A stretch of DNA of 64,000 nt from Amblyomma americanum (taxonomy: Eukaryota > Arthropoda > Arachnida > Ixodida > Ixodidae): the NCBI RefSeq assembly GCF_052857255.1, contig NC_135500.1, positions 52,415,272-52,479,271 on the forward strand. Direction: 5' to 3'. The position numbers were made by a program, and so were the translations under genes. The notes under the pieces were generated by a model. That model was not told the DNA's origin. It did no database searches and saw only the letters and a program-made list of their open reading frames with translations. This document shows positions 12,289 through 24,447 of the stretch, piece by piece (the stretch's first letter is position 1; every line of letters starts with the position of its first letter).

Positions 12289-15200
12289 CCAGGTATTGTA
12301 CCGTTGATACTATGTCACAGGACAATGTCTCACAAGTCATAGAGTGTATGCGTGCTGTGCAGGTCTATGGTATTTGGTTGAAGAATGGGAGCTACTGTAG
12401 AATGTCTGGTACATGATGCAGCCAAAGCACTGACCACTCGTGTTTCAGTTTGTAGGTATCATACACACACTAAGTAATTGTAAAAGTACAGCCTAGTCTA
12501 GGAGAGTTTTCACCTCTCAATTCATCATCACAAAGATTGTGGGACTACTTATGCAGCACACCAGGGGCAGCACAGGTGTCAGCGACAAGCAGGCATAACA
12601 AGGAATCATTTGCAACTGTGGAATGAGACAATACTGTTCAGATAAAGAGCTGTACACAACCTCGTGATCGTGGACAAGGTTAAACAGTCGAGCCCACTTA
12701 TGACGGTCACGCGGATTAGGTTCGTTGTATCTAAAATTTGTAGTCACTGGACTTGCCCTATTACAGCCGAAAAGTAGTCAGGAAAAAGTGGCAGTTATTT
12801 GTTCAAAAGGTTGGCTGTGTGATCCTGTTTCTTCAAAGCGGACCCTATCAAACTGCTTTCCAAGCTCTCCAGAATGGTAATGTGCTCCTGGCCAAGACCT
12901 TAGCTACAGACGAGCCGTTTCAGGGACATAATAATACTGTCAGTGAGTGAGGTGCTCATGGCAACTGGTGAAAGTCGCTATCCTCGTCTTCAATCCTTAA
13001 CAAAGTTGTCAGGGTGCAAAGCTACTGCAGCACATGTGCACTCATAACGTACAGTATGCATAACCTTTCTGTAAAGCTCTCAAGTAATGCATAGAGTTCC
13101 AAATAAAGCTATACCTTGCCGTGACTATTAGGCTCTTAAAACAACCTTTCCACAGGAATAGGCTCGAATAGGCTGATAAACCAGGTGGGAAATAGCCCTT
13201 CACCAAAAATCAAAACAATGGCTACTACATGATTTCAGATTTCAATGATTGGTGCACACTGCTCGAGCGCTCTAAAAATGGGTGACACAGGCGATCTGCT
13301 GTTTACGAGTTCCTTGCACACGGCAGCCGCACAGAGGGCAGAGATCAGATTGGACAGGTGACGCATCAGCAGGTGGGCCTGCAAGGCATACCTCGTGACT
13401 GGCTTTCAAGCTTTTCAAATTCCTGTCATTGGCTGAGAACCAGCCGTGTGCTGCAGTTCACTTCCAACGCTGCACCTGTCTAGTGCTTACCGCGCTTCTG
13501 TTTCCACTTTAGACGCTTTACCCGGCTGGCGCGCACGCAAGCACCACCTGACCTTATAGTCTGTTGGAGCAAACCTGGCCGGCAGTTAAAGCTTCAAATC
13601 CACTTTTTAAATCTATTTCAGGGGAAGGGGTAGCTAAATTTTCTTTACGGGGATCACAGTAGCTGGGAGACTGTGGGAGTGAGCTTACAGCGCTTCCTCA
13701 TTATAGTTGTAACAGAGTGATATAGCCAAGGTTGTTCGCTTTATGTGAGATGCAATGTCATCGCCCTGATACATTTTTCTGATGGTAGCTCCACCTCTTT
13801 TTAATAAAACCACCAAATTTGGAAAAGGGAGCCTTGAAATGATTCAGTAGGCCTGTTAAGGGGACGTCTCCAGGTACTGCAAAATGGTACAGTAGCAGAT
13901 GGAATTGACTCATTTGTCGTTCTGGTGTCCGCTTTTCGTGCACAATGCCATGGATGCCAAGGATCGTCCTGAACACGCACCCGACTTCACACTTGTCTCA
14001 CCAGGCTCTTCCCTGGGAGGATGGTTGCTTTCTTTCAGAGTCATAATTGTAACACCAGATAGCCGCAACAGTGACCTGGAACAAAATGTTTGCACATTTA
14101 CAACAATCCTATTTAGCTCATCGCAGGTGTCAGTGCACTCCTCGTTCTTAAGAGTAGTGAGGATCTCAACCACAAATACGGCAATAAAATGATGCACAAC
14201 AAGAGTTAAATCTGCTGCCGTGTCTGTAACCAATTCAAGAAGTTTAATTTTGGTAACAGCATTTCATACAGGCCTTGCAATCCTGCGTGAATGTTTGCTT
14301 AATCACTGCCAAAGCCTTCATGAAACTTTTCCCAATGTGTACCCAAAAATAACGCACCTGCTCATTCTTCCAGGGATCTGTAGACCGAATTTAAAAACTC
14401 AGCATATGTATAAATCGATGTACTAACTGTGTTCTAGCTCATAATTAAGTGAGGATTTTTACAATGCCGTGGAAGCTATACTAGTGTTTCCACCTGCTTC
14501 TGGACTTCAATACAGCAGCTTCTCTTGAGATGGCAGCACCAGTGCTAAAAATTTTGGACACTGACTAATTCAAAGCTAAGCTCTCAGACTACATGTAAAT
14601 GTTTGGAATGTAGTTCATATGATATGATTCAGAATTGAAATATTTAGTTTGTTATATACTGCACTAGTGTATAAATGCTTCTGCTTGGAGCTAATCTTTT
14701 TTTTTGCTGGCAACCATGAAGATCATGTACGCTGATAGCAAAGACACATTGGAGGCCACCAAGCAAGACCTTTACCCCCAACAGCACAAGGGCTTCATCA
14801 CCCACGTCGAAACTCTACTAGAGAGGGAAGAAGAATGGGTGCTTCTCTTCCGACTGTCAGCGAAGACACGACGCCACAACACAAATGATTATTCAGAGGT
14901 CTTGATTGGGGTTCTAAAAGACATAATCTTGCACAGGACAAAATCGTTTAATGTGGTGGCCCTAGCTGAATTCCTCTATGTTGTGAGGGAGAAATATTTT
15001 TTTCTATAGAATACTAAACCATGCACACTCCCGTGTGACTGGGCACATGCTCCTCTATGAGAGGCTTTAAAAGAAGCTGCCAAAAGACACCGAAAAAAAC
15101 ATTAGGTGCAACGGAGATGGGCATTATGTCGTCCCAAGTGGCAGCAGTCCAGATAGCAAGATTTACACTGTGTACTCTGACATCGGCCTGTGCACCTGCC

Positions 15201-16390
15201 GCTCCGGTCAGGAGGGCGCATTTTGTAAACACCAGGCACTCGGGAACAAAGTTTGGTGGGATCTTCCCAAGTGCCCCTCTGCTGACTACAGAATCTCGCT
15301 ACAACCTTGGAAAGCTTGCGCTCGGAGACAACTGTCCTGGCATTGATTTCTTTGAAGGCCTCCTTGAGACACAAGTGCTGCAAAATGCTGCGTGCAACAA
15401 GGCTCCTACCGATGCTCTAGACCGTTGGGACACTCCCTCCACTTCAGCAGCTCCAACAACCCACTACAGTCTTCCAGAAAGTATGGAAACTTCCATTGCT
15501 CAACTAATGAACCAGGTGATATTAGCAAGATGAATTGCAGCAACTCTATGTTCGCCGCAGTCATTACAAACCATAGCCATTATAAACCATAGTCAGTGAC
15601 AATAGGCACCCTATGATGACTAAGGCCCATTTTTTTCTGTGGTGGAGAATATAAAATTCTGCGAATTCATAAAGAAAAATATGCAACATTTCGCAGAAAC
15701 TTTAACACACATAAAATAAATACAGGCTTATTTCTGAGACGCCGTGCATACTCCAAATGTACTTAATGTAAGGTAATACTTGGTATTCCCTTCACTTGAA
15801 GGAAGGTGCTGCTAAGACACAATGCCTCCCAGTGTCATGGTGCACAATCCTGCACCTGCTGTCGTGGCCATGCATGCAAGCCGGACAGTCATATATTAGT
15901 CTGGCAACGGACTGTCACTCATTCATTCCTGGACAGCCTGGTACCATAAAAGATAAAAATCTATGAATGGATGCTGAGCGTTACTCAAAACTAGAAACTT
16001 CGTCACTACCATTAATGCTCATTTAAAAATATGACAGTATCGTGGCTTTTCCTCTGAAAGAATGTGAACACAGTCACTGCAGCCGCCAAGCTCGACACGT
16101 TCACTTGCTTATGTAGATGGAGAGGTCAAGCATGTCAAGGCATCAACAAAACTGTGGAACATTATGCTGACTTTCATGAGAATATAAAACAAAGCAGTAC
16201 CATTTTTATTATGCACTCTGATTGGTGTCTGTAATAACAAAAAATGAAATTGTCGTTCATAACAAGAATTGTGCTGAAATGCTTAGACCATGGAGGAAGT
16301 AAATTTAAATTTACAGGAGAATAGAGCAGCGGCCCCACGATCAAACAATGCCCTTCCCCTCCATATGCATGACGCATCATCCTCCTCCTC

Positions 16391-16572
16391 TCATGCCTCT
16401 CTTAGGCACAGTAGCAGCGCAAAAAACACACACAAAAGAACTAGACACCAAGAGACACGCACAGACGCTGCGTGTCTAGTTCTCCTATTGTGTGTGTTTT
16501 TTGCGCTGCTACTGTACCTAAGACACGTAACGAACTCGCCCAAAAGCTCGTTTTACTGAATCATGCCTCTCT
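16391..16572 (+). mobile_element. palindromic mini-element 1 with 12-bp TSD
   Basis: A 158-bp insert (16403-16560) is flanked by the exact 12-bp duplication tcatgcctctct (16391-16402 and 16561-16572). It consists of an inverted repeat (left arm 16403-16448, right arm 16472-16520, a few mismatches) enclosing a short loop, followed by a ~40-bp tail containing CGAACTCGCCC. The tail relates it to the PLE 3' terminus at 4874-4889 and to the three other palindromic inserts. No coding capacity. It lies in intron 3 of the MULE/SWIM gene. Confidence 0.88.
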
Positions 16573-17258
16573 GTTGCCAACAGCAGCAACAGCCTGCACA
16601 TGCCGACTGGCATGCTGCCTCTTAGCCACCATGATTCTGTAGCGTAAAGTAGGTTTATGAATAATATGTTAGTACTGCTACTTTTTTCACAATACATCTG
16701 GGACACACGGCACTTCTCACTTTTGCTTCTTACATTTCAGCCACATATGCATCAAGGAACTTGGCTCATTTTAAATGGGAGGAAGTTTAACGAAGCCGGC
16801 CGTGCTGATATCTTTGACGAGCATCAGGTTCTCTCTTCGCATAGAACAAGATTAAGACAAGCCCACCGGTAGGCCAACAGCAGCCTTTAAGCAAAGAATT
16901 GTTTTTTGTGTTTGCTTTAGGACCCTTTTGAAGCCCTCATAGAAGCCTTTCTACCCCTGAAGGCTGAAGTTGGAAATGACCCGACATGCATAAGCATATA
17001 GCCAGACTGGCAAAAAAACTGAAAAGCCTTCCAAGCAAGCAAAGCTTTGTCACGGCAATGATAAACATGTCAGCTGCAGTCTGCAGGGTTTCAAGGTGCC
17101 GAGGCAAAATAAGTGTGCAGCCAACAAGCATCTCAAGGAGGCGACCTGGCCTGAACAAAGGTTTAAAACGTGTCCCCCCGGGCAGGCCATCAAAGAAGGC
17201 TAAGCGCAGTCACTCGCTGTGCCGCAGTGTGGAGGATAACGTCCCAGCTGCAAAGTGA

Positions 17259-20209
17259 CTGTGGACTGCTGCGTCAGCGTGAGTGTGCCTCCGAGTGCAA
17301 ATGGCAGAATCATGCAGTGCCAACAAAGGGTCACTCACCTTGAAACAATCATTCACAGTCTGGGCAAGCCGGCTAGCCCAGACTGCCCACTGGTGTAATA
17401 GGAGTAGGGGACATGTGCGCGTTGATACGTCACCCTAATCGATTGCATGCTACTGCGAGCAGTGATTTTTTAAAATGATTTCTAAATTATAGGGTCCACG
17501 CAGAGCTTTCAAAGTTGACTCGAATACCCACAAAGACCACCTCTGCAGATCTGCTGCACTAGAATATGACCATTGAAATCATTTCAGGGCCCTTTCAGCA
17601 CCACCAAGCTGGCCTCCCAAAGAGATCAGTTGTTGGCTCATCCCTCCCCCCCCCCCCCCCCCCATTGAGCAAACTGCATATGCACAAGACATGAACGATA
17701 ACACGACAAGTTACAAGAAAAGCAAACATGCCTTGCACAATTGGAGTTCGACGGAATTTCGAGATCGACGGAAGACTGGCACTGCATTTTTGTAAAGTAT
17801 TTTATTTTTATTTTATACTCATTTCACAAGATGAGACACTACTTTGCGTGCATTTTTTTTTCAAAATGGTTGTTTAAAAACTGCCTGTGTTATTATTCCG
17901 CTACATTTGGCAGACTTTGCTTTGTTGGTTGCCCTCTGGGTGCTGTTGGCTTGGAAGATGGCCGCGTCCACGGCAGAAAATGCGTTCACTTAAAATTTTT
18001 CTGCAGATTGCTTGCCTGCAACTTCACAGCTTTCCAGCAGTGATTTTTAGCAGTTGCGGTGTAGTTTACCTTTGTAATATGACGAGGCGTTCCCTCTTAA
18101 TGTGTGAAATCAACCTCCGAATATGCATTCGTTCTACACGCAGTTCATTGCATGGATTTTGGGCATCTCGGAAGGCCTTGTGATTTAAACGGCACAGGCA
18201 GCCACTGCCCTCGAGGTGCTGTTGTCGAGGTGGAAAAGTTTTGGTTTTGCTAGATTGTCAGGACGTGCTCAAGTGCCTAGCATGTGCACTGTGGTGAGAT
18301 ATTGGTGCCGACTTCAAACTGCCGAAGAACCGCAAGGTGCTTTGGTTACCTTGTACTGAAGAACGTGCTCTTAGGCTGAGTCACATTTTTGCTGTGCTAT
18401 GGGCACACGGTACGCAATGTAAGCCTGTTCTGGCTGTTTATACCCAATCTATATTCCTGTATGCTACTCGACATTTTTGCCTTTCAGTAAAAAAGTCTAA
18501 ATGAGGCCTATCGCATATGCCCCTTCCTATTGTTGTTTTTCTAACACTGGCATACTACGCGTTCGACCAAATAAATATTAGTGTACCAGCCTTACTTCAA
18601 GCAAGTTAGCACACACTGGATTCTCGTGAAGTGCTCATTCCTCGAGAACGTTATTGACATTTCGTAACGAAGCTATAAAATGTACTGATAGCAAAAACAT
18701 TCCATATTAAAAGGCATATGGGGTACTCATACAAGCTATCATCTAAAAATCTGTGGCTATCCCATCTTTCAGTAGAGCCACAAGTTATAGGAAACACACA
18801 GAACAGTGCAATATTTGAGCAATGCGAGCTCAAAATTAAAAAAGTTTAGCTCATAACAGCATGAACAGCTGGTGACAAATGCCATAACAGGAGGACTGAC
18901 ATCTCCAGGTGTGAGTTTCAGGTAGTGTAGAGTCCGCTAACGGGTGTGTTCAGAGTACATTTAAGAGCTAAGAAGTTACATTATATTTCAATTCCTAATA
19001 GGCAACCTGTGCTGAAGTCTGCTGCGTCGATTGCGGTGCTACAACACAGCCTAGCAAGAAGAGCATGCATTTTATGGGTGCACCCAAGGTGCTTTTCCAT
19101 GCCACCTGCCTGCTTTTATACGCATAAGCATGTGTGCTCTGTCTAAGCCACGCGTGATGTGTGTCAGCTAAGTGGGGTACGATGATGGCACCTAGGCAAG
19201 GGATGTTATCAGCCAAATGTACACACTTATAATCATTCCTAATGTGGTGTTGCATTTGGCGCTGCCAACGCAGCTGGCAGCAGCAGTTTTTAGATGCACA
19301 TTTGAACAGTACATATTTTTTTCACGGGAGGCATTATCTTACAGGGAAGATGTGAGAACTCGTCTGCCACCCAGAAAAATTGTTTGAAAACAAACGCACA
19401 TTGGTGACATGGGCGTGACCAAATTCTACAAGGCGCCAGCTGCACCTGTGAAGTGAAAAGAACCACCGTGCGTTGCTTGTGCATGTCGATAACGTGAACT
19501 GCACTAGAACAGTAGAAGCTGGAGGTTTGTTTTCAGCCTGTGAAGCTCGAGGAGTTGAGATGCGAATGTGCAGAGCGGCCATGTGAAACAGGCAGATTAC
19601 AATGCTGCCTGGGCACTGCAGGTTGCCTATGAACACAAAAGTTACAAATGTTTAATCCTGAATGCACCCATTTCAATTGTTTGTCAATGCACCTTACAAC
19701 TCTCAAGTCAGCTCTGAAAGTAAACTATTGAAGTCGCTTAACTTTCTATTTTCATAAAGCAGCTAAAATTTTAAGAATATTTATAGTATAATTATTTGAA
19801 AGGATTCCTGAGCAATATTAATTAAAAGTAGGATTCGATTTTTACGCACCATAGCAGCATCATGTAGAGTGCTTCACAGTTTTAAGCTTTGTGCTCAGCA
19901 CTGTAATACACTACTTCGTAGTGGTGCGAGTAGCTTCTTTATACAGTCATTGCTATATGGACATTAAGTTAAGTATTCTCCTGTTAATACTTTTGCTCTT
20001 CTATGTTCACTTTCTCTGTCATGTGTTCCTTGCCATGTTCATTTCATTCATCTCATTGAATGAAACTTAAACAAATGTTAATGGACCTCTCTGGTAATGC
20101 AGCAGCAAAGCCATTTGTTGGACAAACCCGGTTACAGGTTTAATTTAACAGTACATCTTTCTTGGCTTAAAAACCAAACATTTTGACAGATTTGCCTGTC
20201 TAGGAGGCA
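17259..20209. other. no recognised gene, about 3 kb
   Basis: Downstream of the MULE/SWIM stop codon. It holds an 18-base C run at 17646-17663 and a small perfect hairpin at 17356-17385 (10-bp stem), otherwise A/T-rich sequence with only short frames. The frame around 17741-18183 carries no motif I can name. Confidence 0.4.
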
Positions 20210-20466
20210 GTAAACGAAAAAAAGTCGCCATTGACTACTCCCCACAGTGCGACAACGTGAATAACATCCTTAACCGCCCCCCTCCTCCCCCTCCCATGTC
20301 TTTCGCATCACAGCTTTCGTTCCTTTGACCCCCTCCTCCCCTCCATACTTAAAGACGCTAGCTACTGCCCTCAGTCTCCCTTGATGAAGGAGCCGAGCCG
20401 GCTTCGAAACGTTGGGCTAAAATTAAAGATTTTGGTTGGAGATGTACAGTTTATAATAAGTCTTCC
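20210..20466 (+). mobile_element. PLE terminal-region (pLTR-like) fragment with hammerhead-like motif
   Basis: A C/T-rich block (20270-20350) is followed by TTGATGA (20381-20387), one extra A, a 7-bp stem GGAGCCG/CGGCTTC closing the triloop AGC, then GAAAC (20406-20410). This has the order of a hammerhead ribozyme core (CUGANGA, stem II, GAAA), and PLE terminal repeats are known to carry hammerheads. However, the invariant C of CUGANGA is U here and there is an extra A, so activity is doubtful. It adjoins a PLE 3' end in opposite orientation. Confidence 0.4.
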
Positions 20467-20840
20467 GGGGCTAGTTCGCGGAGGATTGTCTAACAAAAGG
20501 CTAAAACAGCACTGAATTTAACACATCCCACAGAAAGACGGACAGGACGGGTGTTAACTCCAGCTGTGTTTATTGAAGGCCACATGTACCAAATATATAG
20601 CCCGAACAAGGTTAAACATGCACATTTACCATATAGCAAAAAAAGAAATTAAAAACCCCACACAGACTGAAGCTATCCATTATTGAGTATATTTAAAAAA
20701 TCTATGTTCACTTGATCGCAGGGAGATGGAATTGCTGCTTACGCACTTGTCAACTTTCTCTTTGATAAAGATGGCTCCAGCTAGTTCGTGAGCTAATCTA
20801 TCCTTAATTCCAGCTAGAATAGTGATGACTATAAATTTCC
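20467..20840 (-). mobile_element. Penelope-like element 3' end fragment
   Basis: On the reverse strand the frame from 20833 contains ELAGAIFIK..KCVS..SISL and ends in a stop near 20680. This resembles the PLE C-terminus after the GIY-YIG domain (compare TREIEEAFNI..CGSIPSIAL in the fragment at 4340). The 3' region contains an aataaa and ends with the tail CGAACTAGCCCC (reverse strand of 20467-20478), the terminus shared with the palindromic mini-elements. Confidence 0.6.
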
Positions 20841-21765
20841 AATAAGGAAGGGCACCAGGCAAGGAGACACGATCTCGCCAATGCTATTTACCGCCTGTTC
20901 GCAGGAGGTATTCCGAGCCATGAATTGGGAACGGTTGGGAATAAGAGTAAATGGAGAATACCTAAATAATCTGCGATTCGCAGATCACATTGCCTTGCTA
21001 AGTCACTCAGGAGGTGAACTGCCAGTCATGATCAATAAGTTAGACAGTCAGAGCAGAACGCTAGGTCTAAAAATTAACATGCTGAAAATCAAGATAATGC
21101 TCAACAGTCTAGCAAGGGAACAGTACTTAACAATTGAGAGTGAAAGCCTGGAAGTTGTAAAGGAATACGTGTACATAGGGCAGGTAGTGACAGCTGATCC
21201 GTATCATGAGAGTGAGATAACTATTAGGATAAGAATGGGGTGGAGCGCATATGGCAGGTTCTCTCAGATCATGAGGGGCAGTTAACCAATTTCCCTCAAG
21301 AGAAAAGTGTACAACAGCTGTATCTTACCGGTACTAACCTACGGGGCAGAAACGTGGAGGCTAACGAAAAGAGTTCAGCTTAAGGACGCCGCAGCGAGCC
21401 ATGGAAAGAAAAATGATAGGTGTAATGTTAAGAGACCGCAAGCGGGAAGAGTGGGTGAGGGAACAAACGCGGGTTAAGGACATCCTAGTCGAAATCAAGA
21501 GGAAAAAATGGGCTTGGGCAGGGCATATAATACGAAGGCAAGATAACCGCTGGTCCTTAAGGGTAACGGAGTGGATTCCAAGGGAAAGTAAGCGTAGCGG
21601 GGGGGGGGGGCAAAAGGTTAGATGGGCGGATGAGATTAAGAAGTTTTCAGGCAAAGGGTGGGTGCAGCTGGCAAAGGACAGGTTTAATTGGAGAGACATG
21701 GGAGAGGCCTTTGCCCTGCAGTGGGTGCAGTTAGGCTGATGATGGTCGTGATGATGAGAATAGTG
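20841..21765 (+). mobile_element. RTE-like LINE 3' half, degenerate
   Basis: RT C-terminal half of an RTE/BovB-like non-LTR element. Before the first ATG the frame reads KGTRQGDTISP, the conserved RT motif, so the element begins upstream of 20881. LRFADHIALLS follows; the catalytic pair is FADH rather than FADD. Then come GLKINMLKIK and EYVYIGQVVT. A TAA at 21283-21285 interrupts, but the same frame continues with KRKVYNSCILPVLTYGAETW. A frameshift near 21400 leads into 21401-21739, holding the typical C-terminus (WAWAGHIIRR, QKVRWADEIK). The 3' tail is a gatgatg-type repeat at 21736-21760, usual for RTE. A 12-G run at 21599-21610 lies in the coding part. Confidence 0.85.
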
Positions 21766-21769
21766 ATCT

Positions 21770-22196
21770 CCCCAAATTTTGGTTGTTTTTTCCATTTTTA
21801 TCAATGCAAGAGCGGCAATGGGCAGGTAGGTTTTCGAAAGAATATGATGCGTTCCCTAACGACCTTTTGTGTTCCCCAGCAGGCTCGTTTACGCAGCGTC
21901 CAGTCTGGCCGACGTACACCTTGCCACATGTAAGGAGGATCTCGTAGACTACTCCTGTGGCACACCTTATGTAGGGCATCGAGTGTTTCTTTCCACAGCC
22001 GAATGTTTCTTTAGCACCGCTGCTAATCTTGAGGCACATCTTGACCATTTTGCAGTCGGCGGAGAAGACCGTAGGAACTCCGTACTTGTTGCCAACTCAT
22101 TTTAGATTGTAGGACACCTTGTGAATATATGGTATCACCACTGGTTTGGCTTTGCCGAAATCTTCTTCCCGGCACTGCCTCTTCGCCCTACTCTTA
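21770..22196 (-). mobile_element. Penelope-like GIY-YIG fragment
   Basis: Reverse-strand PLE piece. From about 22190 the frame contains VVIPYIHKVSYNLK, then a TGA, then CATGVVYEILLTCGKVYVGQTGRC, which gives the GIY (GVVYEI) and YIG (VYVGQTG) halves of the nuclease. The preceding PYIH.VS.NLK block matches the linker in the PLE at 59409-59846, so the family is the same or close. RT and C-terminus are missing. Confidence 0.82.
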
Positions 22197-22722
22197 GTTT
22201 CTGCAGGTCCCCGCAGGGGGGCGTCTGCAGCTTGCAGGAAGAAAACGTTTTATGATAAGTCAAAAGGCAGTGCCCTCCTCTTTGAAGCTAGGTCAGGGTG
22301 TCTTAGAACGCGCAGCTACAAAAAGAAATTTAACGAAGAAGACACATGTTTTGTGTGTGGTAAATCTGTAGAAACAATAGAACACCTCATCCTAAAATGT
22401 GATGGTATCCATCCCGATGTCGATGCCGGCACAGTCACTCTTCCTGAGGCCTTAGTGTTCAGAGATAACAATAGTCATGTAAATAAATCTGCGGTGGAAA
22501 TTAGCAAAAAGCGATTGGAGGATTGGTGGCACAAAAGCAGAGAGGTGACACAAGTTTTAAAGTGTAGGAAGACGTATTTTAAAGAAAATGGCGAATTTCA
22601 TTAACAACTTACAGCAGAGTTAAACAAAAATAAAGGGAAAAAACAGAGCATAGTGGCAACAACCACTGCCCCGTTTCAAAGGGTACGCTCCTACCTTCCA
22701 TCCATCCATCCATCCATCGATT
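22197..22722 (+). mobile_element. LINE C-terminal fragment with Cys-His finger and (CATC)n tail
   Basis: The frame to 22604 contains LFEARSGCLRTRSYKKKF and CFVCGKSVETIEHLILKC, a C-x2-C-x7-H-x4-C finger found at the very end of several LINE ORF2 proteins. A short A-rich 3' region and a ccatccatccatc run (about 22700-22720) follow. Everything upstream of the finger is lost. Clade not determined. Confidence 0.68.
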
Positions 22723-23234
22723 ATGAGTGGCGACACCACGGGTTCCCGAGCATCCGCAGGGACATCCCCTCAAGGGGATGATGGTGAACAGTGCATCACC
22801 ACGGACACGAGCACCCGCGCCTAGCCGTGCGTGGCATCGCCGTGTCCGGGGAAAAGGGGATCCTGGTGGCTGAGCCGATGCCGAGAATTTGTACCTTTAA
22901 GGCCCCTCGGCGGAGGCAACACACCACTTTGGCCCCAGCTTCCTGTAGACGGCACCTCCGGCCTGACCCGACCGGGGGAAATCGGCAGTCGTCTTTTCCT
23001 TATCCTCCCCTCCATCTTTTACTTTCCTATCATCTTTCTTACAACTCTCCTGTCTCCTCCTCCTTCCTTGGTTTTTCCTTTTTTCCTGGCGGCTAGGGTT
23101 AGCCCTGTGTGGCGAACTATCCTGGGTTTCGTCATATTCGGTTATAGCAATGGTGTACAGCTGGCGTGGGCAGGTCTTGTTTTCAAGTTCCTGTCCTGTC
23201 CCCTAGTTGGGCTCCGTGATGGGTGGCTGGCTCC

Positions 23235-24447
23235 ATGACCGAAAAACTAAATATTTTATGGCTCCCCCTTTTCCAAACCTGATCGCTCTCTAAAAAGAGG
23301 GCGGGACGAAGCAGATTTTTTCTCTAAAAAGAAACAAACATTTTCAAAGTTTCATGCTATCCACAGTGAATTTGAACAAAAGCGAGCCCGAATAATATCG
23401 CCATATCTTGTGTCCAAACGCTTAACAGATGCCTTGAGCCCTGGTTACAAGGTATCAAAAATGACCAGCGGCGACCTACTCCTTGAATTGCGTGAGAGCA
23501 TCCAGTGCTCTAAGCTCTCAAGCATTGATTTGATAGGGGACATCCCTGTCTCCGTGACTCCCCACCGATCCCTTAACACAGTCCGAGGCGTTATCTCAGA
23601 AAGTGACTTCATCCATTTAACAGAAGCCGAAATGATTCAAGGGCTCACCGACAAGAATGTGATTGACGTTCACCAAATCAAATTCCGCAAGGATAATAAA
23701 GAAATAGACACCAAACACACGGTCCTCACATTTAACACCAGCACTTTGCCCGAAACGATCCAAGTTGGATATTTGAAAGTCAATGTCACACAATATATAG
23801 CCAATCCCCACCGATGTTTCAACTGTCAAAAGTTTGGCCACGGCTCACAGACTTGCCGCGGCTGCAAATCCTGCGCGAAATGCGCCTCGAAGAACAACCA
23901 TATATATCAGCAACGCCAACACAAAAAGGAAGAAGAAGGAGAAGATAGTACAGAGCGCTGAGCTCTGTACTATCTTCTCCTTCTTCTTCTTTTTTGTGTT
24001 CGCGCTGCTGATATTTATGGATCGCAACCAGCTTGCCCGGCAGATGGTGTTATTCAAGAACCACCGTTCTGAGGGATGTGACGCAGCACTCCGCTGCGCA
24101 AACTGCGAATGAGACCCCGCTGCGTACTCCAGGGCGTGTCCGTCCTGGAGAAAAGAAAAAGAAACCATCACCATAAATACCAAAGCAAACATTTCATTTA
24201 AAGAAGCAAGGAGGGGTTTTGCGCTTACCAGCACATTCTCTTTCACAGCAAAACCAAATTTCGCTGATGTGGTGCGCAGGGGCGTAGCACCACAGAGCAC
24301 TCCGCGGCACCTTCCGAGGCCACTTCCACCGAGCCAATGGCATAGCCCTCCACGCGAAGGCTGCTCTGCCACCATCAAAGCAGGGAGCGCCGGTCCATGG
24401 GTCGGCATCCCGCAGGACATCCCCCTTCCGAGGGAGGCTTGAAACTA
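23235..24447 (+). pseudogene. I-type LINE ORF1 (gag-like, CCHC knuckles), interrupted
   Basis: ORF1 proteins of I-group LINEs bind element RNA. The likely start is ATG 23235. An early frame change moves the reading to the frame open from 23254 (PDRSLKRGRDEAD) on to 23890. The knuckle CFNCQKFGHGSQTC is clear and is followed by CKSCAKCASKNN. A 156-bp palindromic insert then breaks the gene between knuckles. Coding resumes around 24065 with SEGCDAALRCANCE and runs on in another frame to a stop near 24447 (FADVVRRGV, then IPQDIPLPREG). The position between two zinc knuckles and the near-exact TSD show the insertion came after the LINE. Confidence 0.78.
23890..24065 (+). mobile_element. palindromic mini-element 2 inside LINE gag
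   Basis: Insert 23900-24055 is flanked by aagaacaacc (23890-23899) and aagaaccacc (24056-24065), a 10-bp target-site duplication with one mismatch. Arms 23902-23955 and 23963-24017 form a near-perfect hairpin rich in GAA/TTC, with the loop at cgctgag. A ~38-bp tail contains CAACCAGCTTGCCC. Its closest relative is the element at 34621-34889, which shares the same arm ends (atatcagc) and tail. Confidence 0.9.

Larger units (their letters stand above)
10755..17258 (+). pseudogene. MULE transposase / SWIM zinc-finger protein, four recognised exons, decayed
   Basis: Four exons can be linked, all with GT-AG borders and phase-0 junctions: 10755-11044, 11781-11966, 14722-15515 and 16921-17258 (stop). 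Exons 1-2 give the MULE-type transposase core: STASCDST..VTVML, then FMTDIS (Asp codon 11802-11804) and LLCHFHVAQAEWRWL. Exon 3 ends in a SWIM zinc finger, C-x-C-x8-C-x-H, with Cys codons at 15191, 15197 and 15224 and His at 15230. Exon 4 encodes a basic tail (PGRPSKKAKR). In the family the residue before STASCD is the first catalytic Asp; here it is Tyr (codon 10868-10870). Three frame breaks are needed: near 15002 in a T-run, near 15240 and near 16983. The SINE at 12060-12288 and a palindromic insert at 16403-16560 lie in introns. 5' exons are not identified. It could be an old element or a domesticated-type gene copy that has died. Confidence 0.72.

Noticed and set aside
21599..21610. Functional slippery site for frameshifting in the RTE element
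   Set aside because: A homopolymer G run in a degenerate copy; indels there more likely reflect decay or sequencing error.
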